In this document: one piece after another, positions 50,242-59,688 of the stretch
Position numbering within the stretch: the stretch's first letter is position 1
How the letters are laid out: each line of letters opens with the position of its first letter
From: a virus
Length of the DNA: 64,000 bases
IMG/VR virus record: IMGVR_UViG_3300010334_006851
Coordinates: 62,001 to 126,000 of that record
Direction: 5' to 3' (one strand)
Notes under the pieces: generated by a model
What the model saw: the letters and a program-made list of their open reading frames with translations, nothing else
The model's database searches: none
Told to the model about the DNA's origin: nothing
Translations under genes and position numbers: made by a program

Positions 50242-51837
50242 ATGAATCAAATTAAGATAGATTTCTGGATAAGCAACAATCAAAATGTTTTGTTTTCCGG
50301 CAAGCATGGTGTTGGTAAAACAGCTATCGTAAAAGATTCATTTGAGCGTCATGGTCTTAACTACAGGTACTTTTCCGCATCTACTATGGATCCTTGGGTG
50401 GACTTCATAGGAGTTCCTAAAGAAAAGTCCTTAGGGGCATCATCCGAACAAATGCTTTTAGTCAAAGATCTAATCCGTCTTGATCAAAAAATTGCTGTTG
50501 ATTGGGTCATGAAAAACTGGGGCATGAGCAAAGAGTCCTCTGAGAAGATAGTCTCTAGCTTATCTCTTGGAAATGATACCTATTTAGAACTTGTTAGACC
50601 GGAAGTCTTTGCAACTGGTGAGATAGAAGCATTGTTCTTTGATGAATTCAACAGAAGTCCCAAGAAGGTTAGAAACGCAGTCATGGAGCTGCTGCAGTTT
50701 AAGTCAATCAATGGACATGTTTTTCCTAAATTAAGGCTAATATGGGCAGCTATCAACCCAGAAGATGATTCATTGAATTCTTATGATGTTGAAAAAATGG
50801 ATCCGGCCCAAAAGGACAGATTTCATGTATTTGTATCTGTGCCCTACAAACCTAATGTTGAATGGTTTAGGGATAAGTACGGAAAAAAGATTGCAGATGC
50901 TTCTGTGTGTTGGTGGAATGAGTTAGAGAACAAGGATGAGGTTTCTCCTAGAAGGCTTCAATATGCCTTAGACACTTACTTAAAAAAGGGCGATCTTAGA
51001 GACGTTCTTCCTCCATCTAGCAATGTCTCAAAGCTATACAACGCACTCAGCAGCGGACCTGTTTTAGAAAAACTTCATGAATTTATGTCTAGCGGACGGC
51101 AAGAGGAAGCCATAGTATTTCTCTCAAATGAGAACAATTTTGCTTCTGCAATAAAGTACATAGTTAAATCAAACGATTTAATGGCATACTTTCTTCCTCT
51201 GATACCAAAGGAAAAAATATCTGCAATTCTCTCACAAAACGATAGCACTTCTTCGTTCATAATTTCCAACTCTCTTCGTGTGCCAGTTTTTAAAGAGATT
51301 TGTGGCGAAGTAATAAAGGCATCAACAAACAGTTCCTTAGTAAAAAAAATACGTAGACATTTTACAGAATCTCAGTTTGTTATGAACGAAGGAGTTGGGA
51401 AGTGTAAATTCTTCTGCAATAAGAATGTAGACCAAAACGTCTGGGTGGACCTGTTGAAGGCGATGTCAACTCTGGATACAAGAAAAGATAGGCTCAATAT
51501 AATGTCCAACATAGCCTCAAATATACCGGAAAATATTTATTTGCCACAGATAAAAACTTGTCTTGACCTTATTTCTAAGCTAGACCCTGAGCCGTCAGAG
51601 ATTGTTGAAGGAACGATAAAAGCTACTCCTTGGTCGAATTTTGTTGAGATCGTCAACCATTTAATTCGTGAGGGTATTTCTTTATCATCTTTGGACAAAG
51701 AATTTCTTCCTGTGCCTCGTGATCAAGCTTTGATATCGTTTAAAGAATCCAACATTCAATCCTTATCAAAGATCTATGCGGCTATAAAGTTGGCTGGTTT
51801 TGAGGAATCAGTAATTAGATCGTGCGAGCAATTATGA
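50242..51837 (+). CDS. MoxR-type AAA+ ATPase
   Basis: 531 residues. Walker A GKHGVGKT (20-27), Walker B EALFFDEFNRSPKKVRNAV, sensor segment RLIWAAINPEDDS and PAQKDRFHVFVSVP are MoxR hallmarks. The C-terminal 250 residues are an extra helical region of unknown role. MoxR ATPases act with a VWA protein to remodel a target, as in RavA-ViaA. Here the VWA partner is the next gene, coupled by ATGA. Confidence 0.88.
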   Translation: MNQIKIDFWISNNQNVLFSGKHGVGKTAIVKDSFERHGLNYRYFSASTMDPWVDFIGVPKEKSLGASSEQMLLVKDLIRLDQKIAVDWVMKNWGMSKESSEKIVSSLSLGNDTYLELVRPEVFATGEIEALFFDEFNRSPKKVRNAVMELLQFKSINGHVFPKLRLIWAAINPEDDSLNSYDVEKMDPAQKDRFHVFVSVPYKPNVEWFRDKYGKKIADASVCWWNELENKDEVSPRRLQYALDTYLKKGDLRDVLPPSSNVSKLYNALSSGPVLEKLHEFMSSGRQEEAIVFLSNENNFASAIKYIVKSNDLMAYFLPLIPKEKISAILSQNDSTSSFIISNSLRVPVFKEICGEVIKASTNSSLVKKIRRHFTESQFVMNEGVGKCKFFCNKNVDQNVWVDLLKAMSTLDTRKDRLNIMSNIASNIPENIYLPQIKTCLDLISKLDPEPSEIVEGTIKATPWSNFVEIVNHLIREGISLSSLDKEFLPVPRDQALISFKESNIQSLSKIYAAIKLAGFEESVIRSCEQL

Positions 51838-53045
51838 GCATCAAGATTGAAAATGATGAATGGATGGATTTATTGTTCTCTTTGGAGAACCACCATGCGG
51901 TGTTTTACAAACTTTGGCAGATAGGCAAGCCTCTATTCACAGAAGAGATAGAGACCGCAGCCTGCCAGTTTGATAAGTCCGGTAACTTTGTTGTGTTTCT
52001 TTTTAACCCTGAATTTTGGAATAGCTTAGATCAGTATAACAGGCTGTTCGTAATATGTCATGAATGCTTGCACTTGATGCTTAACCATGGAGTTCGTATT
52101 AAGGATTCTAAGTTTTCAAACAGACAAGCTTGTAATCAATGCTTAGATGTCGTTGTCAATCACTTATTGGTTGAAAGCTTTAATTTCGATAGAAATAAGC
52201 TTTTTGATGGAGAAAGCTACTGTTGGGTTGACACAGTGTTCCCTGATACTAATGTTTCTACAAAGGAGACTTTTGAGTATTACTATCAGCTTTTCGAAAA
52301 GTCTTATGGAGACGGATCACCTATAGCAGACACACATACTGTTGATGACCACAAAGCCATGCAGTGTGATTCTTTCAACCCGATAGATGTTGTCTCGCAA
52401 ATGTCTGACTTTGAAAAAGGCACACTCTCTGTTCTGTCAAAGCATATCGGACAGGAAAAAGGAAAAGATTGGGCGATAATTACTGGGCGACCAAAAATTA
52501 AGCAGAAGTGGGAAAGCGTGATCAAAAATTGGTCAATTAGAAGAAAAAAAGATATTACCAAAGAGTTGGAACAATGGGCTAGATTGAACAGAAGATTGTC
52601 TCCAATGCGATCAGACTTAATGCTCCCATCGGAGATGGAAGTTGATGACTGCTTATTTGAGAAATCCAAGATAAGAGTTTGCTTTTTTCTTGACTCCTCT
52701 GGCTCCTGTTGGCATCTAAAAGACAGGTTTTTTCAAGCGGCCTTGTCGCTTGACCCTAAAATGTTTAGTGTAGACCTTTTCTGTTTCGATGTGGCTGTCC
52801 ACAAGGTGGACCAACGGGAATTGAAGGTTTTTGGAGGTGGTGGAACTTCATTTGCCATAATAGAGAGCCACCTCCAAGACTCTGGCGAAAACTATCCGGA
52901 TGGCGTATTCGTAATTACAGACGGGTTCGGAGACAAGGTTCTACCTAAGTTTCCAAATAGATGGAATTGGTTTCTTACGGAGGATGGAAGAGACTCTCTC
53001 TTGCCAAAAAACAGCAACGTTTATCAACTTTCAGACTTTGAATGA
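51834..53045 (+). CDS. VWA protein with HExxH metallopeptidase-like domain (DUF2201-like)
   Basis: 403 residues from ATG 51834, which overlaps the MoxR stop as ATGA. HECLH at 76-80 is the HExxH zinc motif, and VCFFLDSSGS contains the MIDAS DxSxS at 287-291; a GGGGTSF segment follows. Zinc peptidase and VWA form the DUF2201-type architecture. In MoxR-VWA pairs the VWA protein is the adaptor. Protease activity is not proven. Confidence 0.82.
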   Translation: MSIKIENDEWMDLLFSLENHHAVFYKLWQIGKPLFTEEIETAACQFDKSGNFVVFLFNPEFWNSLDQYNRLFVICHECLHLMLNHGVRIKDSKFSNRQACNQCLDVVVNHLLVESFNFDRNKLFDGESYCWVDTVFPDTNVSTKETFEYYYQLFEKSYGDGSPIADTHTVDDHKAMQCDSFNPIDVVSQMSDFEKGTLSVLSKHIGQEKGKDWAIITGRPKIKQKWESVIKNWSIRRKKDITKELEQWARLNRRLSPMRSDLMLPSEMEVDDCLFEKSKIRVCFFLDSSGSCWHLKDRFFQAALSLDPKMFSVDLFCFDVAVHKVDQRELKVFGGGGTSFAIIESHLQDSGENYPDGVFVITDGFGDKVLPKFPNRWNWFLTEDGRDSLLPKNSNVYQLSDFE

Positions 53046-53060
53046 AATAGGAGAATGATT

Positions 53061-53486
53061 ATGAATCGAACAGCACAAATCAATAGCGTAGTTAACCAAA
53101 TGGTCCGCTGCGGAAGAGAGAATGTGAAGATATCTGCAGAAAAGAAAGAGCATTATGCTTGTGAATATGAGCAAGAGATATTTCTTGCTCTGGACTTGAT
53201 ACCGCAAGCACAAGCCACCTTCCAAGCTGTTGTTGCAAAAAAACTTAAGTCTGATGAACGAGAAAAAGTCATTAAGTTTTGCATTGACTTTAAAAACAGG
53301 AATTTTTCTGGTCCTAATGATCCTATTTTTTTGCTTTGGAGATTTTTGAAGACCGCAAATAGAAAGCCTAGCAATCTCTATCCTAGTGTTTCTTATGCTT
53401 TGAGGTCTTATTTGGACGGCAAAAAGATTAGATCTATTAGAAATGATAGGTCTTTTAAAGACATTATGGAGAAGGAGATGGTGTAG
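53061..53486 (+). CDS. Unknown 141-residue helical protein of the MoxR operon
   Basis: ATG 53061 (MNRTAQINSVVNQMV) with AGGAG 8 nt before; an in-frame ATG at 53055 is too near the RBS. Basic, helix-rich (SSYALRS region near SYALRSYLDGKKIRS). Convergent with the nuclease gene, overlapping 23 nt. Probably the third component of the MoxR set, by position only. Confidence 0.6.
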   Translation: MNRTAQINSVVNQMVRCGRENVKISAEKKEHYACEYEQEIFLALDLIPQAQATFQAVVAKKLKSDEREKVIKFCIDFKNRNFSGPNDPIFLLWRFLKTANRKPSNLYPSVSYALRSYLDGKKIRSIRNDRSFKDIMEKEMV

Positions 53487-54024
53487 TATCTATAAAAAAG
53501 TCATCTTCCAACTTCAATAGCTCTTCTAATGCTATTATGGACCAAGGTCCATAATTAAGTTGATACTTAAATTCTTGAGGAAGGTCTTTGGTTAAGACAA
53601 CACAAAACCAGGGTCTTCTTTTTTTCTTCCAACAAAGCATTGGTTTTCTGCTACATCTTTTTGCATCCTTAGAAACCTGGCTTAGGAATCCGTCTAATTC
53701 TGTGCTTCCTTTGATGAAAACCGAGTTTAAATCTATGCCTTCATATCCGCCTTTGCTCTCAAGAACAAATTTGAATCCTTGCGGCACCACCAGATCACCA
53801 GAAAAAACCTCTCTAGCATGTTGAGGTAGGTTGTTAACTTGTGACCATCTATTCCCAGAGCCAACGGATCTGCTAAAGCCAGTACCAAATCTTTTATTCA
53901 AGATTTTTGAAAGCTCTAGCTCTACTCTATTTCCTTTTTTCTTTCCGTTGATTCTTTTTTTCTTTTTTTCGAATATTCCTTCGTCCGTGATGAAATCTTC
54001 TGAATCTTCAAATTCATAACTCAT
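53464..54024 (-). CDS. PD-(D/E)XK nuclease, Holliday-junction-resolvase-like
   Basis: 186 residues. KGNRVELELSKILNKRFG is the Glu-bearing helix, SGDLVVPQGFKFVLESKGG is the D ... E-x-K site, as in Hjc-type resolvases and related phage endonucleases. C-terminal Ser/Pro tail. It could resolve branched DNA during recombination-dependent replication. The CATATATAATTG sequence before the ATG may be a promoter. Confidence 0.7.
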   Translation of the reverse strand: MSYEFEDSEDFITDEGIFEKKKKRINGKKKGNRVELELSKILNKRFGTGFSRSVGSGNRWSQVNNLPQHAREVFSGDLVVPQGFKFVLESKGGYEGIDLNSVFIKGSTELDGFLSQVSKDAKRCSRKPMLCWKKKRRPWFCVVLTKDLPQEFKYQLNYGPWSIIALEELLKLEDDFFIDTTPSPSP

Positions 54025-54055
54025 ACAATTATATATGAGTTTTTATTATAACATT

Positions 54056-55162
54056 CTAAAAGAAATGTGATAATAATTTGGCAATAGAGTTATCTATTTC
54101 TTTGAGTTGGTTAATGGTTTCTTCAAAAAGTTCTTTTTCCATGGTCTCTTTGTTGACCGCATAACGTAGTTCTAACTCTACATTTTTTGCCTTTTCTATT
54201 ATTCTAGCAACATACTCTTCGGCCGAATTTAGATCATATTCGCTCCATAAAGAACTTCTTTCTTTTCTAATAATCTGATCGTTTTCATCTAGTTTCGATA
54301 TTAAGTTGAAATGAGGCGTTCCACTTGGTATCGTAAAAAATTCTTCCCCCACCTCCTCAGACTCGTCCCCAAGTGTAAGTCTGTATCTGTTAGAGCTTAA
54401 TGTATTGTCTACTAAACTTAAATGCCAAATTTCTTTTGGATGTACTTCAATTAGTTTGTAGCACATAGATAGAAGCCTACTATCACACTCATTACACGCT
54501 TCTTCCCATATGCTAGGTTCTGATACAAAAAATACTTGTCCTAATTCTTCCCTTAAGTCCGATATCCACAGTGGCCTGTACTCGTTTCTAAATAGAAGTA
54601 GTGATCTTTGTCCGCTTTCTTGTCTTATTCCTGTTGCTACGGCCATATGGCCAAATTGTATTAAGCTAAATATTCTTTTAACTGATTCTAGCTCTCTATC
54701 AACTATTGTTTTGTTTGATTTTATGGTGGACTCAAAAATACGAAGAAGAATTTCAGAATCGCATTGGGTAGAAACTTCATAGTTTTTTCTTAACTCATAA
54801 TATTCATCGTCTTCTATTCTTCCATTGTGTGCTAAAGCTATTGTTTTGTCGTTCGACGTAAAGGGGTGGTTGTTTTCATTAAAAAATGGTTCCCCTACAC
54901 CTTTCGAGGCTCCTCTGGCATGAGCTATAACTAAATCAACTTCAAAGTTAGACAAACCAGACCAGAATCTACTTTTTACGAAGCTACTAGACCTTGTTGG
55001 TTCTTTGTGATAGATCACGCTGCCGTTGAAACCACACTCGGCAGCCCAAAAGCCAGCAGCGTCTGTACCTCTAGACTCACTCTTTTCAAATAGTTTTGTT
55101 AAAAGCTGATAGCTTAAGTTCTTATCTTTTGATTTACCAATAAAGCCAGTTATGCCACACAT
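54056..55162 (-). CDS. Class II glutamine amidotransferase
   Basis: 368 residues. MCGITGFIGK puts the nucleophile Cys at position 2 after Met removal, and SRGTDAAGFW, DLVIAHARGAS and IALAHNGRIEDDEYYELR are Ntn amidotransferase motifs. The C-terminal 130 residues are helical and unassigned. It would release ammonia from glutamine for a partner synthetase, which is not adjacent; the amidoligase at 12927-13898 is the only obvious candidate in the window. ATG overlaps the preceding stop. Confidence 0.85.
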   Translation of the reverse strand: MCGITGFIGKSKDKNLSYQLLTKLFEKSESRGTDAAGFWAAECGFNGSVIYHKEPTRSSSFVKSRFWSGLSNFEVDLVIAHARGASKGVGEPFFNENNHPFTSNDKTIALAHNGRIEDDEYYELRKNYEVSTQCDSEILLRIFESTIKSNKTIVDRELESVKRIFSLIQFGHMAVATGIRQESGQRSLLLFRNEYRPLWISDLREELGQVFFVSEPSIWEEACNECDSRLLSMCYKLIEVHPKEIWHLSLVDNTLSSNRYRLTLGDESEEVGEEFFTIPSGTPHFNLISKLDENDQIIRKERSSLWSEYDLNSAEEYVARIIEKAKNVELELRYAVNKETMEKELFEETINQLKEIDNSIAKLLSHFF

Positions 55163-55356
55163 TAATTTTCTTCTTCCTTTTGGGCTTTATTGCCGCCCTG
55201 GAAAAGTCTCCATCCGTGTGCTGCTATTGCACAAAGTTCTTCAAAAGAATATTCGGATAGAGGAATGCCAAAGAATGTAGCATTCTCTGCTTCTTTGAAC
55301 CATTCCCGAGGCAGGTTGCTGTGAATGGTTAAATCGTAACCTTTTTTATCTAGCAT
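55162..55356 (-). CDS. Unknown 64-residue protein
   Basis: MLDKKGYDLTIHSNLPREWF, helical with a Lys/Glu tail. Its stop overlaps the amidotransferase ATG (TAATG), and it starts 3 nt after guaC. Small subunit or regulator is possible. Confidence 0.6.
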   Translation of the reverse strand: MLDKKGYDLTIHSNLPREWFKEAENATFFGIPLSEYSFEELCAIAAHGWRLFQGGNKAQKEEEN

Positions 55357-55358
55357 AA

Positions 55359-56414
55359 TTAGTGGTTGTTAGAAACTCTTACAAATTTTGCACACTTGTT
55401 AAAGTCTTTTAGTTTTCCTGCTCCTATGTAGGCACCGCAACTTCTTAACCCCCCTAAAATTTCCTGTACAATACTAGAAACTGGACCCTTGTACGGTACT
55501 TTAGAAACCTTACCTTCGGATGCTCTGTATTCTTTCTTTCCTGCTCCGTGTTTTTCTTGAGCATAGTGGCTGCTCATTCCATAGAAAGTAAGAGATTTCT
55601 TCGCACTCGAAACAACTCCACCATTGTTTTCGTACTCCCAGTCTCCCTCACACTCATCTGCCCCAGCAAACATGCCCCCTATCATCACCCAGTCCGCACC
55701 AGAGCATATGGCCTTACAGATATCACCAACGGTCTTGCATCCTCCATCGCTCATTACCAATCCTAGCTTTCCATCGCCAGAACTTAATCCATGAGCTGCG
55801 TGGGAGCACTCTACGTTACATGAAAAGGTGCCATATCCTACACCAGTCATTTTTCTAGTTTCACATTGTGATCCGGGCCCTATTTGGATTTTACATATGT
55901 CTACTTTTCCATGGATAATTAGCTCTTGGCATATTTCTGGTGTTGTGACGTTTCCTGCACAAATTATACTTTCTGGAAATTCCTTTCTTACAGTAGCACA
56001 AAAATGTACAAAGCTTTCCATATATCCGTTTGGAACATCTATTACAATGTTTGTTGGCTCTCCCAATAGTTTGCTCACAGCTTTAATTTTTTCTAGATCA
56101 TCATCAGATTTGCCTATAGTTGTCCAAGCGTATGCTATGCCTGCTTCCTCTATAATCCCTGCTAGTTCTTCTGCACTGTAATACTTGTGCAACGCAGTTG
56201 CGATCTTATAAGAGGACAACTTAATAGCCATCTTTTTTGATGTAAGGGGGACCATGTTGGAACACATTAGAGGAATTCCAGTCCACACTCTTGGGCTGTA
56301 GTAAAACTTAAAATTTCTTTCTAAAGCAACTTGCTTTCTGCTTTCTAGGGTGGTTCTTTGAGGAACAATTAGAACATCATCATAATTTAATTTTACTTCT
56401 GGAGCTAAAAACAT
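55359..56414 (-). CDS. guaC: GMP reductase
   Basis: 351 residues from ATG 56414 with AGGAG 7 nt upstream; E. coli GuaC has 347. KIQIGPGSQCETR places the catalytic Cys at 184, GADWVMIGGMFAGADE binds the ribose phosphate, and FYGMSSHYAQEKHGAG plus YRASEGKVSKVPYKG is the GMP-reductase type of the IMPDH/GMPR family. It converts GMP to IMP and ammonia with NADPH. No CBS domain, which also separates it from IMPDH. Confidence 0.92.
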   Translation of the reverse strand: MFLAPEVKLNYDDVLIVPQRTTLESRKQVALERNFKFYYSPRVWTGIPLMCSNMVPLTSKKMAIKLSSYKIATALHKYYSAEELAGIIEEAGIAYAWTTIGKSDDDLEKIKAVSKLLGEPTNIVIDVPNGYMESFVHFCATVRKEFPESIICAGNVTTPEICQELIIHGKVDICKIQIGPGSQCETRKMTGVGYGTFSCNVECSHAAHGLSSGDGKLGLVMSDGGCKTVGDICKAICSGADWVMIGGMFAGADECEGDWEYENNGGVVSSAKKSLTFYGMSSHYAQEKHGAGKKEYRASEGKVSKVPYKGPVSSIVQEILGGLRSCGAYIGAGKLKDFNKCAKFVRVSNNH

Positions 56415-56515
56415 TGTAAATCTCCTAGTTTTTGAAAGAACCAAGCAAGTTAGATTTTATTGTTTTTATGATCAAAGTCAAGGATAATTTACTTTTTAAA
56501 AGGAAGAAGCTTGGG

Positions 56516-56523
56516 CATAAATA
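56516..56523 (+). promoter_or_regulatory. CATAAATA, late-type promoter
   Basis: One base from TATAAATA, with the ATG at 56545 and an AGGA 6 nt before it; leader about 15 nt. Confidence 0.45.
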
Positions 56524-56544
56524 GTTTAAAAGGGAAAGGAAAAA

Positions 56545-56814
56545 ATGAATTTCTTCGAATTAGACCAACAAGTATCACAGCAGACTAGCTTAACCCCTGC
56601 GTCGAATGACGAGACAGGCATTGATAAAAATGGCTACATAAGAATAGCTGGTAAAATTGCACAAAAGCTAGGAGAAAAGTCAAATACCTATACTCCTTTG
56701 GTTAGATATGTTGCAAGAAACCCCAAAATGTTGCAATTACTAGAGAAGTTAATAGAAGAAACAAGTCTAGCTCAATCTGGTAAGTTGAAAGCTGTTGTTT
56801 CAAGCTACAAGTAG
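56545..56814 (+). CDS. Unknown 89-residue, late-type gene
   Basis: MNFFELDQQVSQQTSLTPAS, a polar N-terminus then a helical basic domain (GYIRIAGKIAQKLGEKS, KMLQLLEKLIEETS). Preceded by CATAAATA, pointing to late expression. It is convergent with the 56816 gene. The N-terminus is only weakly like the leader family. Confidence 0.6.
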   Translation: MNFFELDQQVSQQTSLTPASNDETGIDKNGYIRIAGKIAQKLGEKSNTYTPLVRYVARNPKMLQLLEKLIEETSLAQSGKLKAVVSSYK

Positions 56815-56815
56815 T

Positions 56816-57370
56816 TCACATAGCACTTAGTTGCTGCCCAGACTGTCCTGCTAATGAGGGTTGATCTGTTAGTTGGGGATCTTTATTTACTGGTGCTCCC
56901 GGCATTGGGTCTTTTTCTATATCCTTTTTCTCTTGAGGCGGTTTATATTGATCCCGAACAGGCTTGACTGTGTTTGACGTGCCTCTTGAGTCCGATGCAC
57001 TTTCAATACCTTCTGTTCCTTCTGGCGAAGCAATTTTATTTATTGGGGAACCTATTTTCTTTACTAGGTTATTCAAGGCATCCGCAGACCCAGAAACAGT
57101 CTTTTCTAAATCGCCTTTTTCTTTTACGGCTTTTATGATCGCTACACCAATTTTTTGCAAATCTTTTAGATAAACTTGGTTCTCTTTTGACCAATAACTG
57201 TGTAAGACTCTCCTTATTTGATTGACTATTCTTTCTGAAAATCTGGAGAGGTCCCTTGACCCCATCCTTCCAGACTCGCCCTTTAGTTCTTCGGCCGCAG
57301 CTAGAATGTCTCCTATCTTTTGGCCAAGATACTGTTTCTGCTCGTTTATTATAAATTCTTTAAATTTCAT
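56816..57370 (-). CDS. 184-residue protein with strong capsid-targeting-like leader
   Basis: MKFKEFIINEQKQYLGQK matches the leader pattern (Ile-x-x-Glu at FIINE). Residues 20-110 are helical and basic with SGRMGSRDLSRFSERI; the tail from 110 is Pro/Gln/Asp-rich (KPPQEKKDIEKDPMPG), probably disordered. Its ATG overlaps the nrdJ stop (ATGA), so it is translated after the reductase. Virion role inferred from the leader. Confidence 0.7.
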   Translation of the reverse strand: MKFKEFIINEQKQYLGQKIGDILAAAEELKGESGRMGSRDLSRFSERIVNQIRRVLHSYWSKENQVYLKDLQKIGVAIIKAVKEKGDLEKTVSGSADALNNLVKKIGSPINKIASPEGTEGIESASDSRGTSNTVKPVRDQYKPPQEKKDIEKDPMPGAPVNKDPQLTDQPSLAGQSGQQLSAM

Positions 57371-59637
57371 GCTTCTTTCTTAAAGTCTATTGGGCAAGCT
57401 CCACCATCACATCTTACATGATCTTGATCAACGTCCTCTTTAAGGGAGGATGTTATTGTTCTTATGACGTTTTCGTACTCTGCTTTAGTGACAGCCTCTT
57501 CAGGTAGATATTCATAACTGCTACGATCTTCTTGAGGCATCACAGAACAGCACTTAATTCTACTCTGATTTTCTTTAAGAGTTTCTGAAAATTGCTTGAA
57601 ATCAACCTTGTTTGGGTTATATTTCAATGTATAGCTTATTTGGTTTCCTGTATCTTTTTCTAGGAGGTTACCTTTTTCATCTACACCTCTTATCCAATAC
57701 TTTTCCCCTAGCATAAGCCATTTATACTGATCCTCTGGGCTGGCCTCAGAGGCAGTAACTAGTCTATCTTCCATTCCAAGCTCTGTTATTACTGGTGTGG
57801 TTGGGAACCCAACTATTACCGTGTTCTGGTAGCTAGTTAGCTCTCTTACCGGATAACCAGATTTTTCGTACTTCTTGACCAAGGGATCAGATTTGCTGAA
57901 CTGAACCCATCTTAGATACCACCTCATAGAAGGAAGGTGCCAACCCTCAGTCAACCCAAACAACTTGCTTGTTGTACCAGCGGGTTTAATAGTTGTATCT
58001 GAGTGTGGAACTGTGACGCCTAATTTCTTTGAATAGGCTTTTGCCTCATCTTGGACAGCTCTTTTGAATCGTGACATTGTCATCCAAAAATCTTTAGACT
58101 TTTCTTCGTCTACAAGATCACTAAAACCAAGTTTAAAGAATTTCCATGCAAACTCATGGATGCCCGTAATACCAACTCCAATTCTGTTCGTTCTTTTTAC
58201 TTCCTTTTTATAAACACTATCCATTGTGTTTACTCTAATTAATGCCCTAGTAACAGATCTGAAGGCTTCCTCTGCTTCGTCTAGAGTCTCTGCGTGATAC
58301 GGCACAACGTCAGCGATTGTGCAGAACGCTCCCCATACTGCAATTGATATTTCGCCACACGGATTAGTTATCATGAAGTTCTGCTTTTTAACAGCCTTCT
58401 TTAACAGTCTGTTTATGTACAAATGTGTATCATCATTCAAAGAATACTTTTTGCTACCGATGAGACATTCTGTACTGATCAGTTTTTCTGTGCCGGACTT
58501 ATCTTGATTTAGTTTGTCAACGTTGATAAACCCTGGCTCTCCTGTTCCGTCTCCATACGAAGCAGAAACAGCTAGCTTATAAACACTTCTTGCGTGTTTT
58601 GCGATTTCTGAATTATATTCATCTGAACCTTTTTTGACATTCAAGAGTCGCCAGAACTCTTGGTCAACAGTGATGCTATTGTTTGATGACCATAAGAAGC
58701 CCATGGGGCTCATGTTCTTTCTTATTTCTGTTATTTCTTCTACATTTTTTCCTGTAAATTCAATTGGTCTTTTTATTGTTATAAACTCTAGGACGCTTTC
58801 ATCTTCCCAGGTCTTTGTTGACATTCGAGCTGCTCTTCTTGCTCCTCCAACAAGAACACACTCTGCAAAATAGTGGTCAATATAGATGGTTTGCATCCAT
58901 CGCGGCAGTCCCGTGTTCTTCATGGTTGCTGCTTTGTTAAACGCGTTCATCAATGGCACAGGACCGCTTGCTGGCCTTTTTTGCATACCATTTATCGGGG
59001 CACCCTTAGGCCTAATTGCTGAAAAATCTAAGATAAACAGCTTGTCTTTGTGTATCTTTTCGAAGGCGGCGTTTTCCCATATTTCTAACGCTTTGGCCCA
59101 TCCTTCTCTTGTGTCGTCTACTAAGTGCCAAAGTACATCCTTCCCACTTCCGTACTTGTGCTTTGCATCTCTTACTGACTCATGTGCCGAAAAATCAAAG
59201 TTGGGATGGTTCTCATCTAACACACAACGTAAAGCTGGTGCATTGTCCCAATCTACAAGCATCATGTCGTCATCGTAGCTTCTTCCTACGCCTGAGCCAT
59301 TCATCAATAAATAAAATAGCATGAAGCTAGTGCTTGATGTCGAGCAATTAGTAAAAACCTCCATGTTCCTCTCAGCCTGTAATTCATCACCATGCTGGAG
59401 ATGCCTACCGCTCATTAATGTCGTAGCATTTAGTAAATGCCTGTATAGAACCTCGTATTCTTTTTCTTGTTCTTCTTTGTCTTTGCAAAGCTTTGCATTT
59501 CCTAAAGCAACACGATGGGCAACATCATTCCATGTTTCCCACCTTCCATCTTCTTTTTTTCTTAGTATTGTTCTCTCGGCAACAGCTTGTCCCATACCGG
59601 CATGAAAGGTTCTAGTCTTCTTATTCTGCTTTGACAT
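57367..59637 (-). CDS. nrdJ: Class II (B12-dependent) ribonucleotide reductase
   Basis: 756 residues. TNCSTSSTSF and MNGSGVGRSY near the start, MITNPCGEI in the middle (NPCGEI loop), TIKPAGTTSKLFGLTEGWH and a C-terminal C-x5-C shuttle pair (RCDGGACPID) are signatures of the single-chain adenosylcobalamin reductase. It makes dNTPs from NTPs without oxygen or a second subunit but depends on host cobalamin. Same-strand neighbours are gp46 upstream and the 56816 gene downstream. Confidence 0.95.
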   Translation of the reverse strand: MSKQNKKTRTFHAGMGQAVAERTILRKKEDGRWETWNDVAHRVALGNAKLCKDKEEQEKEYEVLYRHLLNATTLMSGRHLQHGDELQAERNMEVFTNCSTSSTSFMLFYLLMNGSGVGRSYDDDMMLVDWDNAPALRCVLDENHPNFDFSAHESVRDAKHKYGSGKDVLWHLVDDTREGWAKALEIWENAAFEKIHKDKLFILDFSAIRPKGAPINGMQKRPASGPVPLMNAFNKAATMKNTGLPRWMQTIYIDHYFAECVLVGGARRAARMSTKTWEDESVLEFITIKRPIEFTGKNVEEITEIRKNMSPMGFLWSSNNSITVDQEFWRLLNVKKGSDEYNSEIAKHARSVYKLAVSASYGDGTGEPGFINVDKLNQDKSGTEKLISTECLIGSKKYSLNDDTHLYINRLLKKAVKKQNFMITNPCGEISIAVWGAFCTIADVVPYHAETLDEAEEAFRSVTRALIRVNTMDSVYKKEVKRTNRIGVGITGIHEFAWKFFKLGFSDLVDEEKSKDFWMTMSRFKRAVQDEAKAYSKKLGVTVPHSDTTIKPAGTTSKLFGLTEGWHLPSMRWYLRWVQFSKSDPLVKKYEKSGYPVRELTSYQNTVIVGFPTTPVITELGMEDRLVTASEASPEDQYKWLMLGEKYWIRGVDEKGNLLEKDTGNQISYTLKYNPNKVDFKQFSETLKENQSRIKCCSVMPQEDRSSYEYLPEEAVTKAEYENVIRTITSSLKEDVDQDHVRCDGGACPIDFKKEA

Positions 59638-59688
59638 TTTTTCTCCTTGGTTCTTTAGATTTTATTTAAGGTTCACGCCGCTTTTTTT

